Shown here in pieces: positions 43,339 to 52,676 of a stretch of 64,000 bases of DNA. Origin of the DNA: GCA-003244245 sp963712995 (lineage in GTDB: Bacteria; Actinomycetota; Actinomycetes; Mycobacteriales; Pseudonocardiaceae). The notes beneath the pieces were generated by a model. The model had not been told where the DNA came from, did not search any database, and was given only the letters and a program-made list of their open reading frames with translations. The DNA lies in NCBI GenBank assembly GCA_963712995.1, contig CAVQKH010000016.1, positions 62,001 through 126,000 on the forward strand, read 5' to 3'. A program made the position numbers and the translations under genes. Numbering within the stretch: position 1 is the first letter of the stretch; the number at the start of each line of letters is the position of its first letter.

Positions 43339-44961
43339 ATGACGAACGCGACGGCAAGCCCGGTCCGGCGCCGCGGGCTGGCGCTGGTGTCCGGCGCACT
43401 CGTCACCCTGCTCGCAGCGCTGGACGCCTACGTCGTGGTCAGCCTGCTGGTCGACATCATCCGCGACCTCCAGGTGCCGGTGAACCACCTGGAGCGGGCC
43501 ACCCCGATCGTCACCGGTTTCCTGCTGGGCTACGTCGCGGCGATGCCGTTGCTGGGCCAGGCGTCGGATCGTTTCGGCCGCCGGGTGCTGCTGCAGAGCT
43601 GCCTGATCACGTTCGCGGCCTCCTCGGTGCTCACCGCGGTCGCGACGACGATGCCAATGCTGGTGGCGGGACGAACCCTGCAGGGCATCGCCGGTGGCGC
43701 CTTGCTGCCGGTGTCGATGGCGCTGGCTGCTGACCTGTGGCCGGATCGCGGGCGGTCCACCGCGTTGGGTGCGCTGGGTGCCGCCCAGGAGTTGGGCAGC
43801 GTGCTCGGTCCGCTCTACGGGGCCGCGTTGGGCGCGCTGGTCGGCTGGCGCGGCGTGTTCTGGGTGAACGTCCCGCTCGCGTTCGCCGCCATGGTGGCGG
43901 TGCAGCTGGCGGTACCGCCCAGAGCTCGCCCGGCCGATGGGGAATCGGCGAGGCGGACGAAGCTGGACCTGGTCGGCGGCAGCCTACTGGCGCTCACCCT
44001 GGGACTGCTGGTGATCGGGCTGTACAACCCCGATCCCGGCCGTGCGGTGCTGCCGTCCTGGGGATGGCCGGCGCTGGGTGCGGCTGCGGTGACCGGGGTG
44101 GCGTTCGTGCTATGGGAGCGGCGGGCCACCGTGCGGTTGCTCGATCCGGTCGGAGTGCACTGGCGGGTGTTCTCCGGCTCGCTGTGGGTCAGCCTGACCG
44201 CCGGTGCCGCGCTGCTGGTGACCTTGGTGGACATCCAGCTCTACGGGCAGACCGTGCTCGGCCTCGACGCCACCGCTGCCACCGCGATCCTGGTCCGCTT
44301 CCTGGTGGCACTGCCGGTCGGGGCGCTGGTCGGCGGGATGGTCGCGGGCCGGGTGGGCAACACCGCGGTCGCGGTGACCGGGATGTTGCTGGCCTCGGCC
44401 GCATACCTGCTGATCGCGGGATGGCCGGCGGATGTCCTGGCGGCCCGCCACGACCTCGGCGTGCTGACCCTGCCCCGGCTGGACACCGATCTGGCGCTGG
44501 CCGGCCTGGGGCTCGGGCTGGTGATCGCGCCGCTGTCCGCGGCGGCGCTGCGCGCGACCCCATCCGACCGGCACGGTGTGGTGTCCGCCGCGGTGGTGGT
44601 GGCCCGGATGACCGGCATGCTGGTGGGTGTCGCCGCGCTGTCCGCCTGGGGCCTGCACCGCTTCCGCGAGCTCACCGCCGAGTTGAACACCCCACTACCC
44701 TTCGGCGTTCCCGCGCAGGTGTACCAGCGGCAGCTCGCCGACTACCAGCTCGCCCTGATGACCGCGCTCCGCACCGAGTACAGGGAGATCTTCCTGCTCA
44801 CCTCAGGGGTGTGTGTTCTGGGTGCCCTCGGCGCCCTGTTGATCAGCAAAAATAAAGGCCTGATCAACGGTGCGGGGCTGATCAGCAGTCCGGACTCCCG
44901 GCAGGACGCTCAGGGGACGCACAGCGTCGAGCGCTTGGGCAGGGCCAGCCGGACGAGGTAG
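43339..44961 (+). CDS. MFS transporter, P55-like lipid/drug exporter
   Basis: 540 residues with about 14 membrane segments. N-terminal GALVTLLAALDAYVVVSLLV and loop motif GQASDRFGRRVLL identify the DHA2 drug/H+ antiporter branch of the MFS; the motif C region is GAAQELGSVLGPLYGAALG. The LprG-like lipoprotein gene just upstream makes it a P55 counterpart, which exports lipids and confers drug tolerance. Its 3' end overlaps the convergent protease gene by 52 bp. Confidence 0.92.
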   Translation: MTNATASPVRRRGLALVSGALVTLLAALDAYVVVSLLVDIIRDLQVPVNHLERATPIVTGFLLGYVAAMPLLGQASDRFGRRVLLQSCLITFAASSVLTAVATTMPMLVAGRTLQGIAGGALLPVSMALAADLWPDRGRSTALGALGAAQELGSVLGPLYGAALGALVGWRGVFWVNVPLAFAAMVAVQLAVPPRARPADGESARRTKLDLVGGSLLALTLGLLVIGLYNPDPGRAVLPSWGWPALGAAAVTGVAFVLWERRATVRLLDPVGVHWRVFSGSLWVSLTAGAALLVTLVDIQLYGQTVLGLDATAATAILVRFLVALPVGALVGGMVAGRVGNTAVAVTGMLLASAAYLLIAGWPADVLAARHDLGVLTLPRLDTDLALAGLGLGLVIAPLSAAALRATPSDRHGVVSAAVVVARMTGMLVGVAALSAWGLHRFRELTAELNTPLPFGVPAQVYQRQLADYQLALMTALRTEYREIFLLTSGVCVLGALGALLISKNKGLINGAGLISSPDSRQDAQGTHSVERLGRASRTR

Positions 44962-46532
44962 TCGGTGACAACCTCGTCCACACACGCCACCCCCTGCAGG
45001 ACGGCGGTGTGCCGGTTTCCCTGGAAGGTGAGCAACCTGCCCCGCAGCCGGCGAGCCAGGTCCACCCCCGCCGGGTACGGGGTGGCCGGGTCGCCCGTCG
45101 TGGAGACCACCAGGACCGGCGGCAGCCCGTCCAGCTGCGCAGCCTCCACGTCTCCGGTCGGCGGTACCGGCCAGAAGGCACAGGCATCCCGGGCCGCGGA
45201 AGCGGGCTGCCCGTCGTTGAGGAATGGCGCAGCCTCCCGGTACTGCCGATCGGCCTCCCGGAGCACCAGCGGATCCGTCACCGGAGGGTCATCGACACAG
45301 CGGACGGCGGTGAAGGCGTCCTGGCTACCGGAGTAGCCGTGTGCATCACGCCGGTAGTAGATGTCGGCCAGAGCCAGCAAGGTCGCGCCGTTCCCGCGGC
45401 TCAGCTCGGTGAGGCCCTGATTGAGCCGGGGCCAGAGCTGGTCGGTGTACAGGGCCTGGATCGTCCCGATGGTCGCGTCGGAGTAGGACAACTTGCGGGC
45501 GCCGACCGGCAGTGCCGCCACCGCCAGCGGCAGTAAGAGATGCTGGAAATCCTGATTGGCCAGGTAGCGCGGGGAGTTGGCCAACCAGCACTGCGGTTGC
45601 CCGAGACACCAGTCGACGAATGCGTCGAACGACTGCTGGAAGCCCGCTCCCTGATTCGCCAGGCTCGCCACCAGGTTGCCGTTCGGGTCCAGCGCACCGT
45701 CGAGCACCATCGCGCGCACATTGCCAGGGAACTGCTCCGCGTAGGAGGTGCCGATCCGGGTGCCGTAGGAGTACCCGAGGTAGCTGAGCTTGGTGTCACC
45801 GAGTGCGGAGCGCATCACGTCCAGATCCCGCGCGACGTCCCTGGTGCCGGCGTTGGCGAGCATGTCCTTGCCCACTCGCTGGGTACACAGCGCGGCGTAG
45901 GCCCGGTTCTCGTTCTCGGTCTGCGCGACCCCTTCCGGTGAGGTGTCCAGGTCGAGGTCGAGCCGCTCGTCGTCCTGCTCCTGGGTGTTCCGGCAGACGA
46001 TCTTGGGTTCGCTCGCGCCGACTCCCCGGGGATCGAAACCAACCAGGTCGAACCGGCGGCCCAGATCGGTCCCGATGACCTCCTTGGCCAGCGAGGCAAC
46101 CACGCTCATTCCCGAAATTCCCGGTCCACCGGGATTGACGAGCAGCGAACCCAGCCGCTCCGGCTGGCTGTCAGCCGGGCGGCGGATCAGTCCCAGCCGT
46201 GCTGTACGCCCCTGCGGGTTTGCGTAGTCCAGCGGCACCTCCACCCGGGTGCATTGGAACTCAGGGGCCTCGAAGGAGGCCCGGTCATGGTCGGTGGTGG
46301 CGAACGGCCGGCAACCACCCCAGCTCAGACGCTGGCTGTAGAACCGCTCGAGCCCTGGGGTCACCCGCCCGGTGGCACTGTGCGGATAGGGCACGGGCCC
46401 GCCGTCGGGTACCAGCGCGGCACCCTCGTCGGGTGAGGGGCCGGCGGCCGCGGCAGCGCAACCGCTGAGGGCGGACACGATCGCCAGCACGGCGGTTGAT
46501 CGCAACAGGGTCGATCGCAACAGGCGCGACAT
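44910..46532 (-). CDS. Alpha/beta-hydrolase peptidase, Hip1/TAP-like lipoprotein
   Basis: 540 residues. Signal peptide with lipobox (SALSGC). Alpha/beta hydrolase core with the oxyanion region LLVNPGGPGISGM, nucleophile elbow LGYSYGTRIG, and in the TAP C-terminal domain the acid STTGDPATPYP and the base GNRHTAV. This is the family of tripeptidyl aminopeptidases and of M. tuberculosis CaeA/Hip1 (Rv2224c), encoded in the same place after glnA2. It is cell-wall associated. Start ATG 46532 is chosen for the signal peptide; the frame is open upstream to 46673 without coding character. Confidence 0.9.
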   Translation of the reverse strand: MSRLLRSTLLRSTAVLAIVSALSGCAAAAAGPSPDEGAALVPDGGPVPYPHSATGRVTPGLERFYSQRLSWGGCRPFATTDHDRASFEAPEFQCTRVEVPLDYANPQGRTARLGLIRRPADSQPERLGSLLVNPGGPGISGMSVVASLAKEVIGTDLGRRFDLVGFDPRGVGASEPKIVCRNTQEQDDERLDLDLDTSPEGVAQTENENRAYAALCTQRVGKDMLANAGTRDVARDLDVMRSALGDTKLSYLGYSYGTRIGTSYAEQFPGNVRAMVLDGALDPNGNLVASLANQGAGFQQSFDAFVDWCLGQPQCWLANSPRYLANQDFQHLLLPLAVAALPVGARKLSYSDATIGTIQALYTDQLWPRLNQGLTELSRGNGATLLALADIYYRRDAHGYSGSQDAFTAVRCVDDPPVTDPLVLREADRQYREAAPFLNDGQPASAARDACAFWPVPPTGDVEAAQLDGLPPVLVVSTTGDPATPYPAGVDLARRLRGRLLTFQGNRHTAVLQGVACVDEVVTDYLVRLALPKRSTLCVP

Positions 46533-46599
46533 CCGGGCGATCTTAGTGATCGGCGCAATAGCGCTCAGCAGGGGCCACTCACGCGTGGATGATGAGAGC

Positions 46600-48333
46600 A
46601 TGCCGCAGCTGCGTGTCGCCTTGGCCCAGGTGAACCCGTGCGTCGGCGACCTCACGGGCAACGCCACGATCATCGCCGCGCGCTGCCGGGAGGCCGCCGC
46701 CGCTGGCGCGCACCTGGTCGTGTTCGGGGAGATGGCGCTGACCGGTTACCCGGTCGAGGACCTGGCGCTGCGAGAGTCCTTCGTCACCGGATCGGTGCAG
46801 TCCCTGCAGGCACTGGCCGCGCGCCTGGCCGAGCAGGGTTGCGGGCAGTTGGCCACCGTCGTCGGCTACCTGGACTGCGACGACCACGGCACCCGTGACG
46901 CGGCCGCGGTCCTGTACCAGGGGCAGGTGAGCGCCCGCCAGTTCAAGCACCACCTGCCCAACTACGGGGTGTTCGACGAACGCCGCTACTTCACCGCCGG
47001 CACCACCTTGACCGTGTTCCGGCTGCACGGCCTGGAGATCGGGATGGTGATCTGCGAGGACATCTGGCAGGTGGGCGGCCCGATCACCGCGCTGGCCCAA
47101 GCGGGCGTGGACCTGGTGGTCGCGCCGAACGCCTCCCCCTATGAGCGGAACAAGGACGACACCCGGCTCGCGCTGGTCGCCCGCCGTGCCATCGAGGCAG
47201 GTGCGCCGCTGGTCTACGCCAACCTGGTGGGCGGCCAGGACGAGCTGGTCTTCGACGGTGACTCGATGGTGGTCGGCGGGCGCGGTGAGCTGCTGGTGCG
47301 GGCGCCTCAGTTCTGCGAGCACCTCCTGGTCTGTGACCTGGACTCACCGGGCGGATCGGCCCGGTCGGTGGGCCGCTTCGCCGGGCTTGACGTCCGCCGG
47401 GTCGTGCTCGACGACGATCCACTGCCGCCCTACCCACCGTTGCCGGTCGCGCCGGCCGCCGAGCCGCTGTCGGAGGAAGCCGAGGTCTGGGGCGCGCTGG
47501 TCACCGGTCTGCGGGACTACGCGCACAAGAACGGTTTCCGCTCGGTGGTGCTCGGCCTGTCCGGTGGGATCGACTCGGCGGTGTGTGCCGCGCTCGCCAT
47601 GGACGCGCTGGGCGCCGATGCGGTGTACGGGCTCTCGATGCCCTCGTCGTATTCCTCGGCGCACTCCCGGGCCGATGCCGCCGATCTCGCCGAGCGCACC
47701 GGGCTGCGCTACCGGGTGCAGCCGATCGAGGACATGGTCGAGGTCTTCGTGCACCGGCTCGGTCTGTCGGGGGTTGCCGAGGAGAACGTGCAGGCCCGCT
47801 GCCGCGGGATGACTCTGATGGCGCTGTCCAACCAGCACGGTCATCTGGTGCTGGCCACGGGGAACAAATCCGAGCTGGCGGTGGGGTACTCGACGATCTA
47901 CGGCGACGCGGTCGGCGGCTTCGCGCCGATCAAGGACGTCCCGAAGACCGCGGTGTGGGCGCTGGCGCGATGGCGCAACGCGGTGGCCGAAAAACGGGGT
48001 GAGACCCCACCGATCCCCTCGAACTCGATCAGCAAGCCGCCCTCGGCGGAGCTGCGCCCCGGCCAACTCGACACCGATTCGCTGCCCGATTACCCGCTGC
48101 TCGACGAGGTACTCGACGGCTACGTGGAAGCTGACCGCGGTGTCGGCGACCTGGTCGCCGCAGGCTTCCCGGCCGAACTGGTGGAACGAGTCGTGCGGAT
48201 GGTCGACGCCGCAGAGTACAAACGCAGGCAGTACCCGCCCGGCACGAAGATCACCTTGAAGGCTTTCGGTCGGGACCGGCGACTACCGATCACCAACCGC
48301 TGGCGCGAGCGCTCCTCATTGTCCGATTGTTGA
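46600..48333 (+). CDS. nadE: Glutamine-dependent NAD+ synthetase
   Basis: 577 residues. N-terminal nitrilase-type glutaminase domain with the triad Glu (VVFGEMALTGYP), Lys (FKHHLPNYGVFDE) and Cys (GMVICEDIWQ). C-terminal NAD synthetase domain with the PP-loop LGLSGGIDSAVCAALA and ATGNKSELAVGYSTIYGD. It amidates nicotinate adenine dinucleotide using glutamine, the last step of NAD synthesis. Start ATG 46600; an earlier frame start at 46546 lacks similarity. A hairpin terminator follows at 48453. Confidence 0.95.
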   Translation: MPQLRVALAQVNPCVGDLTGNATIIAARCREAAAAGAHLVVFGEMALTGYPVEDLALRESFVTGSVQSLQALAARLAEQGCGQLATVVGYLDCDDHGTRDAAAVLYQGQVSARQFKHHLPNYGVFDERRYFTAGTTLTVFRLHGLEIGMVICEDIWQVGGPITALAQAGVDLVVAPNASPYERNKDDTRLALVARRAIEAGAPLVYANLVGGQDELVFDGDSMVVGGRGELLVRAPQFCEHLLVCDLDSPGGSARSVGRFAGLDVRRVVLDDDPLPPYPPLPVAPAAEPLSEEAEVWGALVTGLRDYAHKNGFRSVVLGLSGGIDSAVCAALAMDALGADAVYGLSMPSSYSSAHSRADAADLAERTGLRYRVQPIEDMVEVFVHRLGLSGVAEENVQARCRGMTLMALSNQHGHLVLATGNKSELAVGYSTIYGDAVGGFAPIKDVPKTAVWALARWRNAVAEKRGETPPIPSNSISKPPSAELRPGQLDTDSLPDYPLLDEVLDGYVEADRGVGDLVAAGFPAELVERVVRMVDAAEYKRRQYPPGTKITLKAFGRDRRLPITNRWRERSSLSDC

Positions 48334-48452
48334 CGAACAGAATGGCAGCGCAATGGTTATGTGATGACTACGTGGTCACGGCGCTGCTCGGAGAAGTGTC
48401 CCGGCGCCGCTCATCCCCGATAGCGGTCCGGACAGAGCGGCGGCGTCTCGCG

Positions 48453-48491
48453 CAGACCGAGAGGCCACCCGTTGGGTGGCCTCTCGGTCTG
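48453..48491. terminator. Bidirectional hairpin terminator
   Basis: Perfect 18-bp arms (48453-48470 with 48474-48491) around a 3-nt loop, between the convergent nadE and coiled-coil genes. There is no T-run, as is common in actinomycetes. Confidence 0.82.
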
Positions 48492-48534
48492 CCTTAACTT
48501 CCTCGACGGCACCGGCAGCGCTAGCCGGTGAGCG

Positions 48535-49116
48535 TCACGCCCGCTGAAGCTGCCGGGCGTTCGTGCGGATCTGCCCGGCATCAGTCTGTGCCTGGTGGGC
48601 GTGGTTGTGCGCCTGATGGGCCAGATCCTCGGCCTGCTGGGCCTGCTGGTTGGCCTGGTCGGCCCGCTCCTGCGCGCCCTGAGCCCGCTGGTTGGCCTGC
48701 TGCGCCTCGTTCTGCGCCTGTTGCACCTGGTTCTGGACCTGCTGCACCTGACCCTGCGCCTGCTGAGCACGCTGGTTGGCCTGCTGCGCCTCGCTCTGCG
48801 CCTGCTGGGCCTGCCCCTGCGCCTGCTGCAACTGGTTCTGGGCCTGCTGCGCCTGGCTCTGCGCCTGCTGGGCCTGGTTCTGGGCCTGCCGCGCCTGGAT
48901 CTGCGCCTGCTGCGCGGAACTCCTGGACTGCTGCGCCCCCTGCCGTGCGCTGTTGGCATCCTGCTGTGCGATGCGAGTCTGGTCCTCTACTCGCTGGAGG
49001 TCCCGCTGCAGCTCGCTGACCGTCAGGTCAACCAGAGCGCGCTCGTCCTGGTAGCGCTGGCTCTGGACTCCTCCCTCATCGGCGTTGTACTGCTGTCGGC
49101 CGGTCTGTGACGTCAC
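48535..49116 (-). CDS. Gln/Ala-rich heptad-repeat coiled-coil protein
   Basis: 193 residues. After a polar start (TSQTGRQQYNADEGGVQSQR) nearly the whole protein is built of seven-residue units of the form QAQxQAQ, for example QAQNQAQQAQSQAQQAQNQL, with Asn/Glu/Arg variants, predicting one long left-handed coiled coil of about 130 residues. No signal peptide or membrane segment. The start is GTG 49116 because AGGGAG lies 6 bp upstream; the frame is open to 49197. The Leu-rich plus-strand frame over the same bases is a shadow of the repeat. Function unknown, perhaps structural. Confidence 0.75.
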   Translation of the reverse strand: MTSQTGRQQYNADEGGVQSQRYQDERALVDLTVSELQRDLQRVEDQTRIAQQDANSARQGAQQSRSSAQQAQIQARQAQNQAQQAQSQAQQAQNQLQQAQGQAQQAQSEAQQANQRAQQAQGQVQQVQNQVQQAQNEAQQANQRAQGAQERADQANQQAQQAEDLAHQAHNHAHQAQTDAGQIRTNARQLQRA

Positions 49117-49506
49117 ATTGACTCCCTGATTCCCCGAGATGTATCGGTGATTTGACCACTGGACCACGGACGCACCGCCGCGTCTTGTGACCGACATGCT
49201 GCTCTGGCCCGAGCGGAGGATCTCCCGCGCCAGGCATCAATGTCGATCAATGGACCGTTCCGCGGCGCTGGCTCGAAGCGAGTGATCATCCCGCTCGCCA
49301 GTGCGTCCGGGTTACACGTAACTCCACCCCGCGCAATGAGTCAACCACTGCCCGTTAGTCTATTTCAGTGAGATTACCGAAACGTGTCCAGGAAATTTCC
49401 AAGACCTGCGGATGAAGATTTTCCAAGCAAGCTGCGCTACCCGAAATAAACGGCGTGCGAAAACAACGTGTCACAAAGGCTCAGGCGGCACCGTTTACGG
49501 GACACT
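49117..49506. other. Intergenic region with an AT-rich part before a recombinase remnant
   Basis: About 390 bp. From about 49355 to 49460 it is markedly more AT-rich than its surroundings. Just before the recombinase gene, GTGTCAC (about 49468) and GGGACAC (about 49499) form a short inverted pair that could belong to the recombinase's crossover site. No gene seen. Confidence 0.4.
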
Positions 49507-49985
49507 GTGAGCATGGCGCGCTACGGATATGCGCGGGTGAGCACTCGATCCCAGAAGGACGACTCCCAACTCGACGCGCTGCTCGCTGCCGGGTGTGAAC
49601 GGATCTGGACCGACAAGGGCTCCGGCAAGCTCGCCCGACGAGCGCAGTGGGACGATCTACTGGCCTCCCTTCGTGAGGGTGACGAACTGATCATCACCCG
49701 CCTGTCACGGATGGCCCGGTCAGTCACACACCTCACCGAGATCGCCGCGCTCCTGGCTGAGCGCGGCATCGATCTGGTGGTGCTCAAACAGGGCATCGAC
49801 ACCACCACCCCGCCGGGACGGTTCCTGTTCCATGTCATCGGCGCGATGAGAGATGCTGCGTGACTGCTGTAGCCCGGCAGATGTATGAGGACAAAGGCGA
49901 GGACAGCAAACGTAAGTACACCGTCACCGAGATCGCAGAAACCTTCAACGTGTCCCGCAAGACAATTTATCGCCACCTCAATTAG
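49507..49985 (+). pseudogene. Serine recombinase (resolvase/invertase) with internal deletion
   Basis: The N-terminal catalytic domain is present: ARYGYARVSTRSQKDDSQLD with the nucleophile Ser, then LIITRLSRMARSVTHLTEIA and GRFLFHVIGAM. The frame then stops at 49861. In a shifted frame the C-terminus follows: VARQMYEDKGEDSKRKYTVT and AETFNVSRKTIYRHLN, the HTH. The dimerisation helix and linker between them (normally about 35-45 residues) are gone. The gene is a deletion remnant, not a simple frameshift. Confidence 0.82.
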
Positions 49986-50343
49986 TCGCAAGACCACGCC
50001 GACTCCATTAGACGTTTCTGGAGCATCTCGGAAACGGCCGGAATTTCGTCGGATGCACCGCTGCGCAAGGTCGACAATAAGCGAGAACGTATTGAATTCC
50101 GGCGCAGGGTGCAAGCCCGCACCGCGCCGACCCCGTAACTACCATGCCGCAGCGCTCCGCCTGGTCTCGAGCAACCGAAGTGCGGCTGCTCGTGCTGTGA
50201 CCCCGATCTCTACCTCACGCGGTGGCTGTGAGTCTCGTCGCACGATGATGCCAGTCCCTGACATTGGTGCCAGGCTTTTGGCATAAGCGATCCGGCATGA
50301 CCCGGGGACCGGCGACACGGCCGGCCTCGAGGGAGGACGGTCG
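49986..50343. other. Region upstream of panB without a gene
   Basis: About 360 bp between the recombinase remnant and panB. No supported frame. It ends with GAGGGAGGA, the panB ribosome binding site. A short palindrome-like stretch (TGCCAGTCCCTGACATTGG) near 50250 may be regulatory, but this is weak. Confidence 0.4.
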
Positions 50344-51210
50344 ATGATGACCGCAGTTGCTGCTCAACCAACACTCTACGGCGGACCGGTGGACCTGAAC
50401 CAGAAGGCCAAGCGCATCCGCATTCAGGATCTGCTCGCAGCCAAACGTCGCGGCGAGAGGTGGGCGATGCTCACCGCCTACGACTACTCCACGGCCGCGC
50501 TGCTCGATACCGCCGGGATACCCGTGCTGCTGATCGGCGACTCAGCGGCCAACGTCGTGTACGGCTACGACACGACGGTGCCGGTGACCGTCGACGAACT
50601 GCTGCCCCTGGTCCGCGGCGTCGTCCGCGGAGCGCGCCGCGCGCTGGTCGTCGCCGACCTGCCCTTCGGCTCCTACCAGTCTTCTCCGGCCCAGGCGCTG
50701 GAAACGGCGGCCCGTTTCCTCAAAGAGGCCGGCGCACATGCGGTGAAGTTGGAGGGCGGCCGCCGGGTGGTGCCCCAGATCGAGGCGCTGGTCGAGGCCG
50801 GAGTGCCGGTGATGGCCCACCTCGGGCTCACCCCGCAGTCGGTGCACGCTATGAGCGGCTACCAGGTGCAGGGGCGCGGCGGGGACGGTGAGCGCATGGT
50901 GGAAGACGCCAAAGCCCTCGAGGCAGCCGGCGCATTCGCCCTTGTCCTGGAAGTGGTGCCAGCGGAGCTGGCCGGGCGGATCACTGCGGCCACCACTATG
51001 CCCACCATCGGCATCGGTGCCGGGCCGGACTGCGACGCACAGGTGATGGTGTGGCAGGACCTGGTCGCCTTCCATCCCGCCGGTGGCCCGACGCCGAAGT
51101 TCGTCAAGACCTACGCCAATCTCGGTGACGAGTTGCGAGAAGCCGCCGGTCATTTCGCCGAGGAGGTCCGTTCAGGCGCCTACCCAGCCCCCGAGCACAC
51201 CTACCACTGA
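50344..51210 (+). CDS. panB: 3-methyl-2-oxobutanoate hydroxymethyltransferase
   Basis: Adds a hydroxymethyl group from methylene-tetrahydrofolate to alpha-ketoisovalerate, giving ketopantoate for pantothenate and CoA. 288 residues, TIM barrel. Metal and substrate motifs: MLTAYDYSTAALLD, LLIGDSAANVVYGYDTT, FLKEAGAHAVKLEGG, and the catalytic Glu region ALVLEVVPAELAGRIT. GAGGGAGGA precedes ATG 50344. In M. tuberculosis panB (Rv2225) likewise follows the hip1 gene. Complete. Confidence 0.96.
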   Translation: MMTAVAAQPTLYGGPVDLNQKAKRIRIQDLLAAKRRGERWAMLTAYDYSTAALLDTAGIPVLLIGDSAANVVYGYDTTVPVTVDELLPLVRGVVRGARRALVVADLPFGSYQSSPAQALETAARFLKEAGAHAVKLEGGRRVVPQIEALVEAGVPVMAHLGLTPQSVHAMSGYQVQGRGGDGERMVEDAKALEAAGAFALVLEVVPAELAGRITAATTMPTIGIGAGPDCDAQVMVWQDLVAFHPAGGPTPKFVKTYANLGDELREAAGHFAEEVRSGAYPAPEHTYH

Positions 51211-51227
51211 GACCGGCAGCTTTACCG

Positions 51228-51659
51228 TCACGGACTGATGGCAGGCGGGCGAGGACGCATCGGGTCCGGACACGACACCAGGACCTCCGTGGACTGGGGG
51301 TCGGAGACCACGGCGTCGTTGCGATCGCGGTACACCAGCTCACCGCTGGTATCGATCTCCAGCAGGTAACCAGCCTCGGCGAGCTGGCTCTCGTCCAGGT
51401 CGACCAGCCGCTCGAGGCGGCTGGGCACCACCCGGTACACGGGCCAGGGGCGGTCACCATAGGTCCGATGGAGCTCGTCGATGAGGTAGGCCATCTGCTG
51501 CTGCCACGGCAAGGGCATCCCCTCGGCCAGTGACCGGGGCAACACGACATAGCCCTCGTCGACACCGAGCTTGGCCAGCTCGAGATGATCTCTCAGCGGA
51601 GTGGCCGAGGCCGGCCGATCAGCCGGTCGCGGAATCGGATCCGACGTGTACACCGTCAC
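51228..51659 (-). CDS. Protein of unknown function, last gene of T4SS-like operon
   Basis: 143 residues, soluble, with no signal or membrane segment. It reads DHLELAKLGVDEGYVVLPRS, then AYLIDELHRTYGDRPWPVYR and ERLVDLDESQLAEAGYLLEI. The gap to the NlpC/P60 gene is 9 bp on the same strand, so it belongs to that transcript. No family recognised. Convergent with panB (17-bp gap). Confidence 0.72.
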   Translation of the reverse strand: MTVYTSDPIPRPADRPASATPLRDHLELAKLGVDEGYVVLPRSLAEGMPLPWQQQMAYLIDELHRTYGDRPWPVYRVVPSRLERLVDLDESQLAEAGYLLEIDTSGELVYRDRNDAVVSDPQSTEVLVSCPDPMRPRPPAISP

Positions 51660-51668
51660 CTCCGGATG

Positions 51669-52673
51669 TCAAGCCTTCGCGACCGGCACCCCGGGCCGGA
51701 CCGCGAACGGCATCAGTTCATGCTCGTCGAAACTCACCGCTCGCTGCCGCAGCGGCACCGTTTGATTCGCCGCTTCGACCATGCGACCGTTCCCCAGGTA
51801 CATCGCGACGTGGTGGATGCTATCCGGGTTCGAGGTGTCATAACCCCAGAACAGCAGATCCCCGGGTTGCGCCTGACGCACCGGCAGCTGAGCCCCGGCC
51901 CAGTACTGCTGGCGCGCCACCCGGGGCAACGTCACCCCTGCCGACTCGTAGGACCGCAACATCAGCCCCGAACAATCGTAGGCATTGGGTCCGGTGGCGC
52001 CCCACACGTAGGGCTTACCGACTTCACCCAGCGCGTACTGCATCGCCCGCCCGGCGACCTCCGACGGTGCCGGCAGTGGCGTGGTGCAGGACGCCTTGAC
52101 GAATGGCGTGACGTCCCCACCCACGACGCTGATCGCATTGACGGCCAGTGGCTCCCACTGGTGGTAGCGCGTCGGGAAAGCGGACCGCTCGATGGCCTGC
52201 GCGATATCCCCAGGCCGGCGGGTCTCCCAATCGGGTATCGCCAGCAGCACGTCGTAGAACTTGTTGATCTGGTAGACCGGATCGGTGACCTGGGCCACGG
52301 TGCCCCACCCTTGCGAGGGGCGCATCTGGAAGATGCCCAGCGAGTCGCGGTCGCCGTATTTCAGGTTGTGCAGCCGGGACTCGGTCATCCCCGCCTGGAT
52401 GGCGATCTGCCAGGCCCGCGGTGGCAGCCCACGCTGCTTGCCGATCGCGATGATCAGCTCGACGATGGCCCGCTGCTCCGGGTCCAGGTCACCGGCCTGG
52501 ACGGCCACCCGGGGCGCTTCCCGAGGATCGGTGGACGCCAGCACCGAGCCACAGGGCGCGCCGAAGGTCATATCGCCGGAACTCACGACGCCGAGCAGGG
52601 TGGCGATCGCGGCCACCGCGATGAGCCCGCCCAGGAGGCCGACAACCAGCAGAGCGACCAGCCAGCGCCGCAT
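51669..52673 (-). CDS. Peptidoglycan hydrolase with lytic-transglycosylase-like and NlpC/P60 domains
   Basis: 334 residues. An N-terminal membrane anchor (LVALLVVGLLGGLIAVAAIA) is followed by a lysozyme/SLT-like region (AWQIAIQAGMTESRLHNLKY, with Glu in the MTESR context) and an NlpC/P60 endopeptidase domain: catalytic Cys in NAYDCSGLM, His in IHHVAMYLG. It would open the wall for an envelope-spanning apparatus, the VirB1 role in T4SSs. The 3-bp gap to the next upstream gene shows tight operon packing. Confidence 0.87.
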   Translation of the reverse strand: MRRWLVALLVVGLLGGLIAVAAIATLLGVVSSGDMTFGAPCGSVLASTDPREAPRVAVQAGDLDPEQRAIVELIIAIGKQRGLPPRAWQIAIQAGMTESRLHNLKYGDRDSLGIFQMRPSQGWGTVAQVTDPVYQINKFYDVLLAIPDWETRRPGDIAQAIERSAFPTRYHQWEPLAVNAISVVGGDVTPFVKASCTTPLPAPSEVAGRAMQYALGEVGKPYVWGATGPNAYDCSGLMLRSYESAGVTLPRVARQQYWAGAQLPVRQAQPGDLLFWGYDTSNPDSIHHVAMYLGNGRMVEAANQTVPLRQRAVSFDEHELMPFAVRPGVPVAKA

Positions 52674-52676
52674 GGC

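Noticed and set aside
48600..48930. Possible CRISPR-like or tandem repeat array
   Set aside because: The repetition is in 21-bp coding units of a heptad-repeat protein without spacers.
48595..49110. Leu-rich plus-strand frame that looks like a membrane protein
   Set aside because: It is the antisense of the Gln/Ala heptad repeat (CAG-rich codons read as CTG Leu); the start and ribosome binding site support the minus strand.
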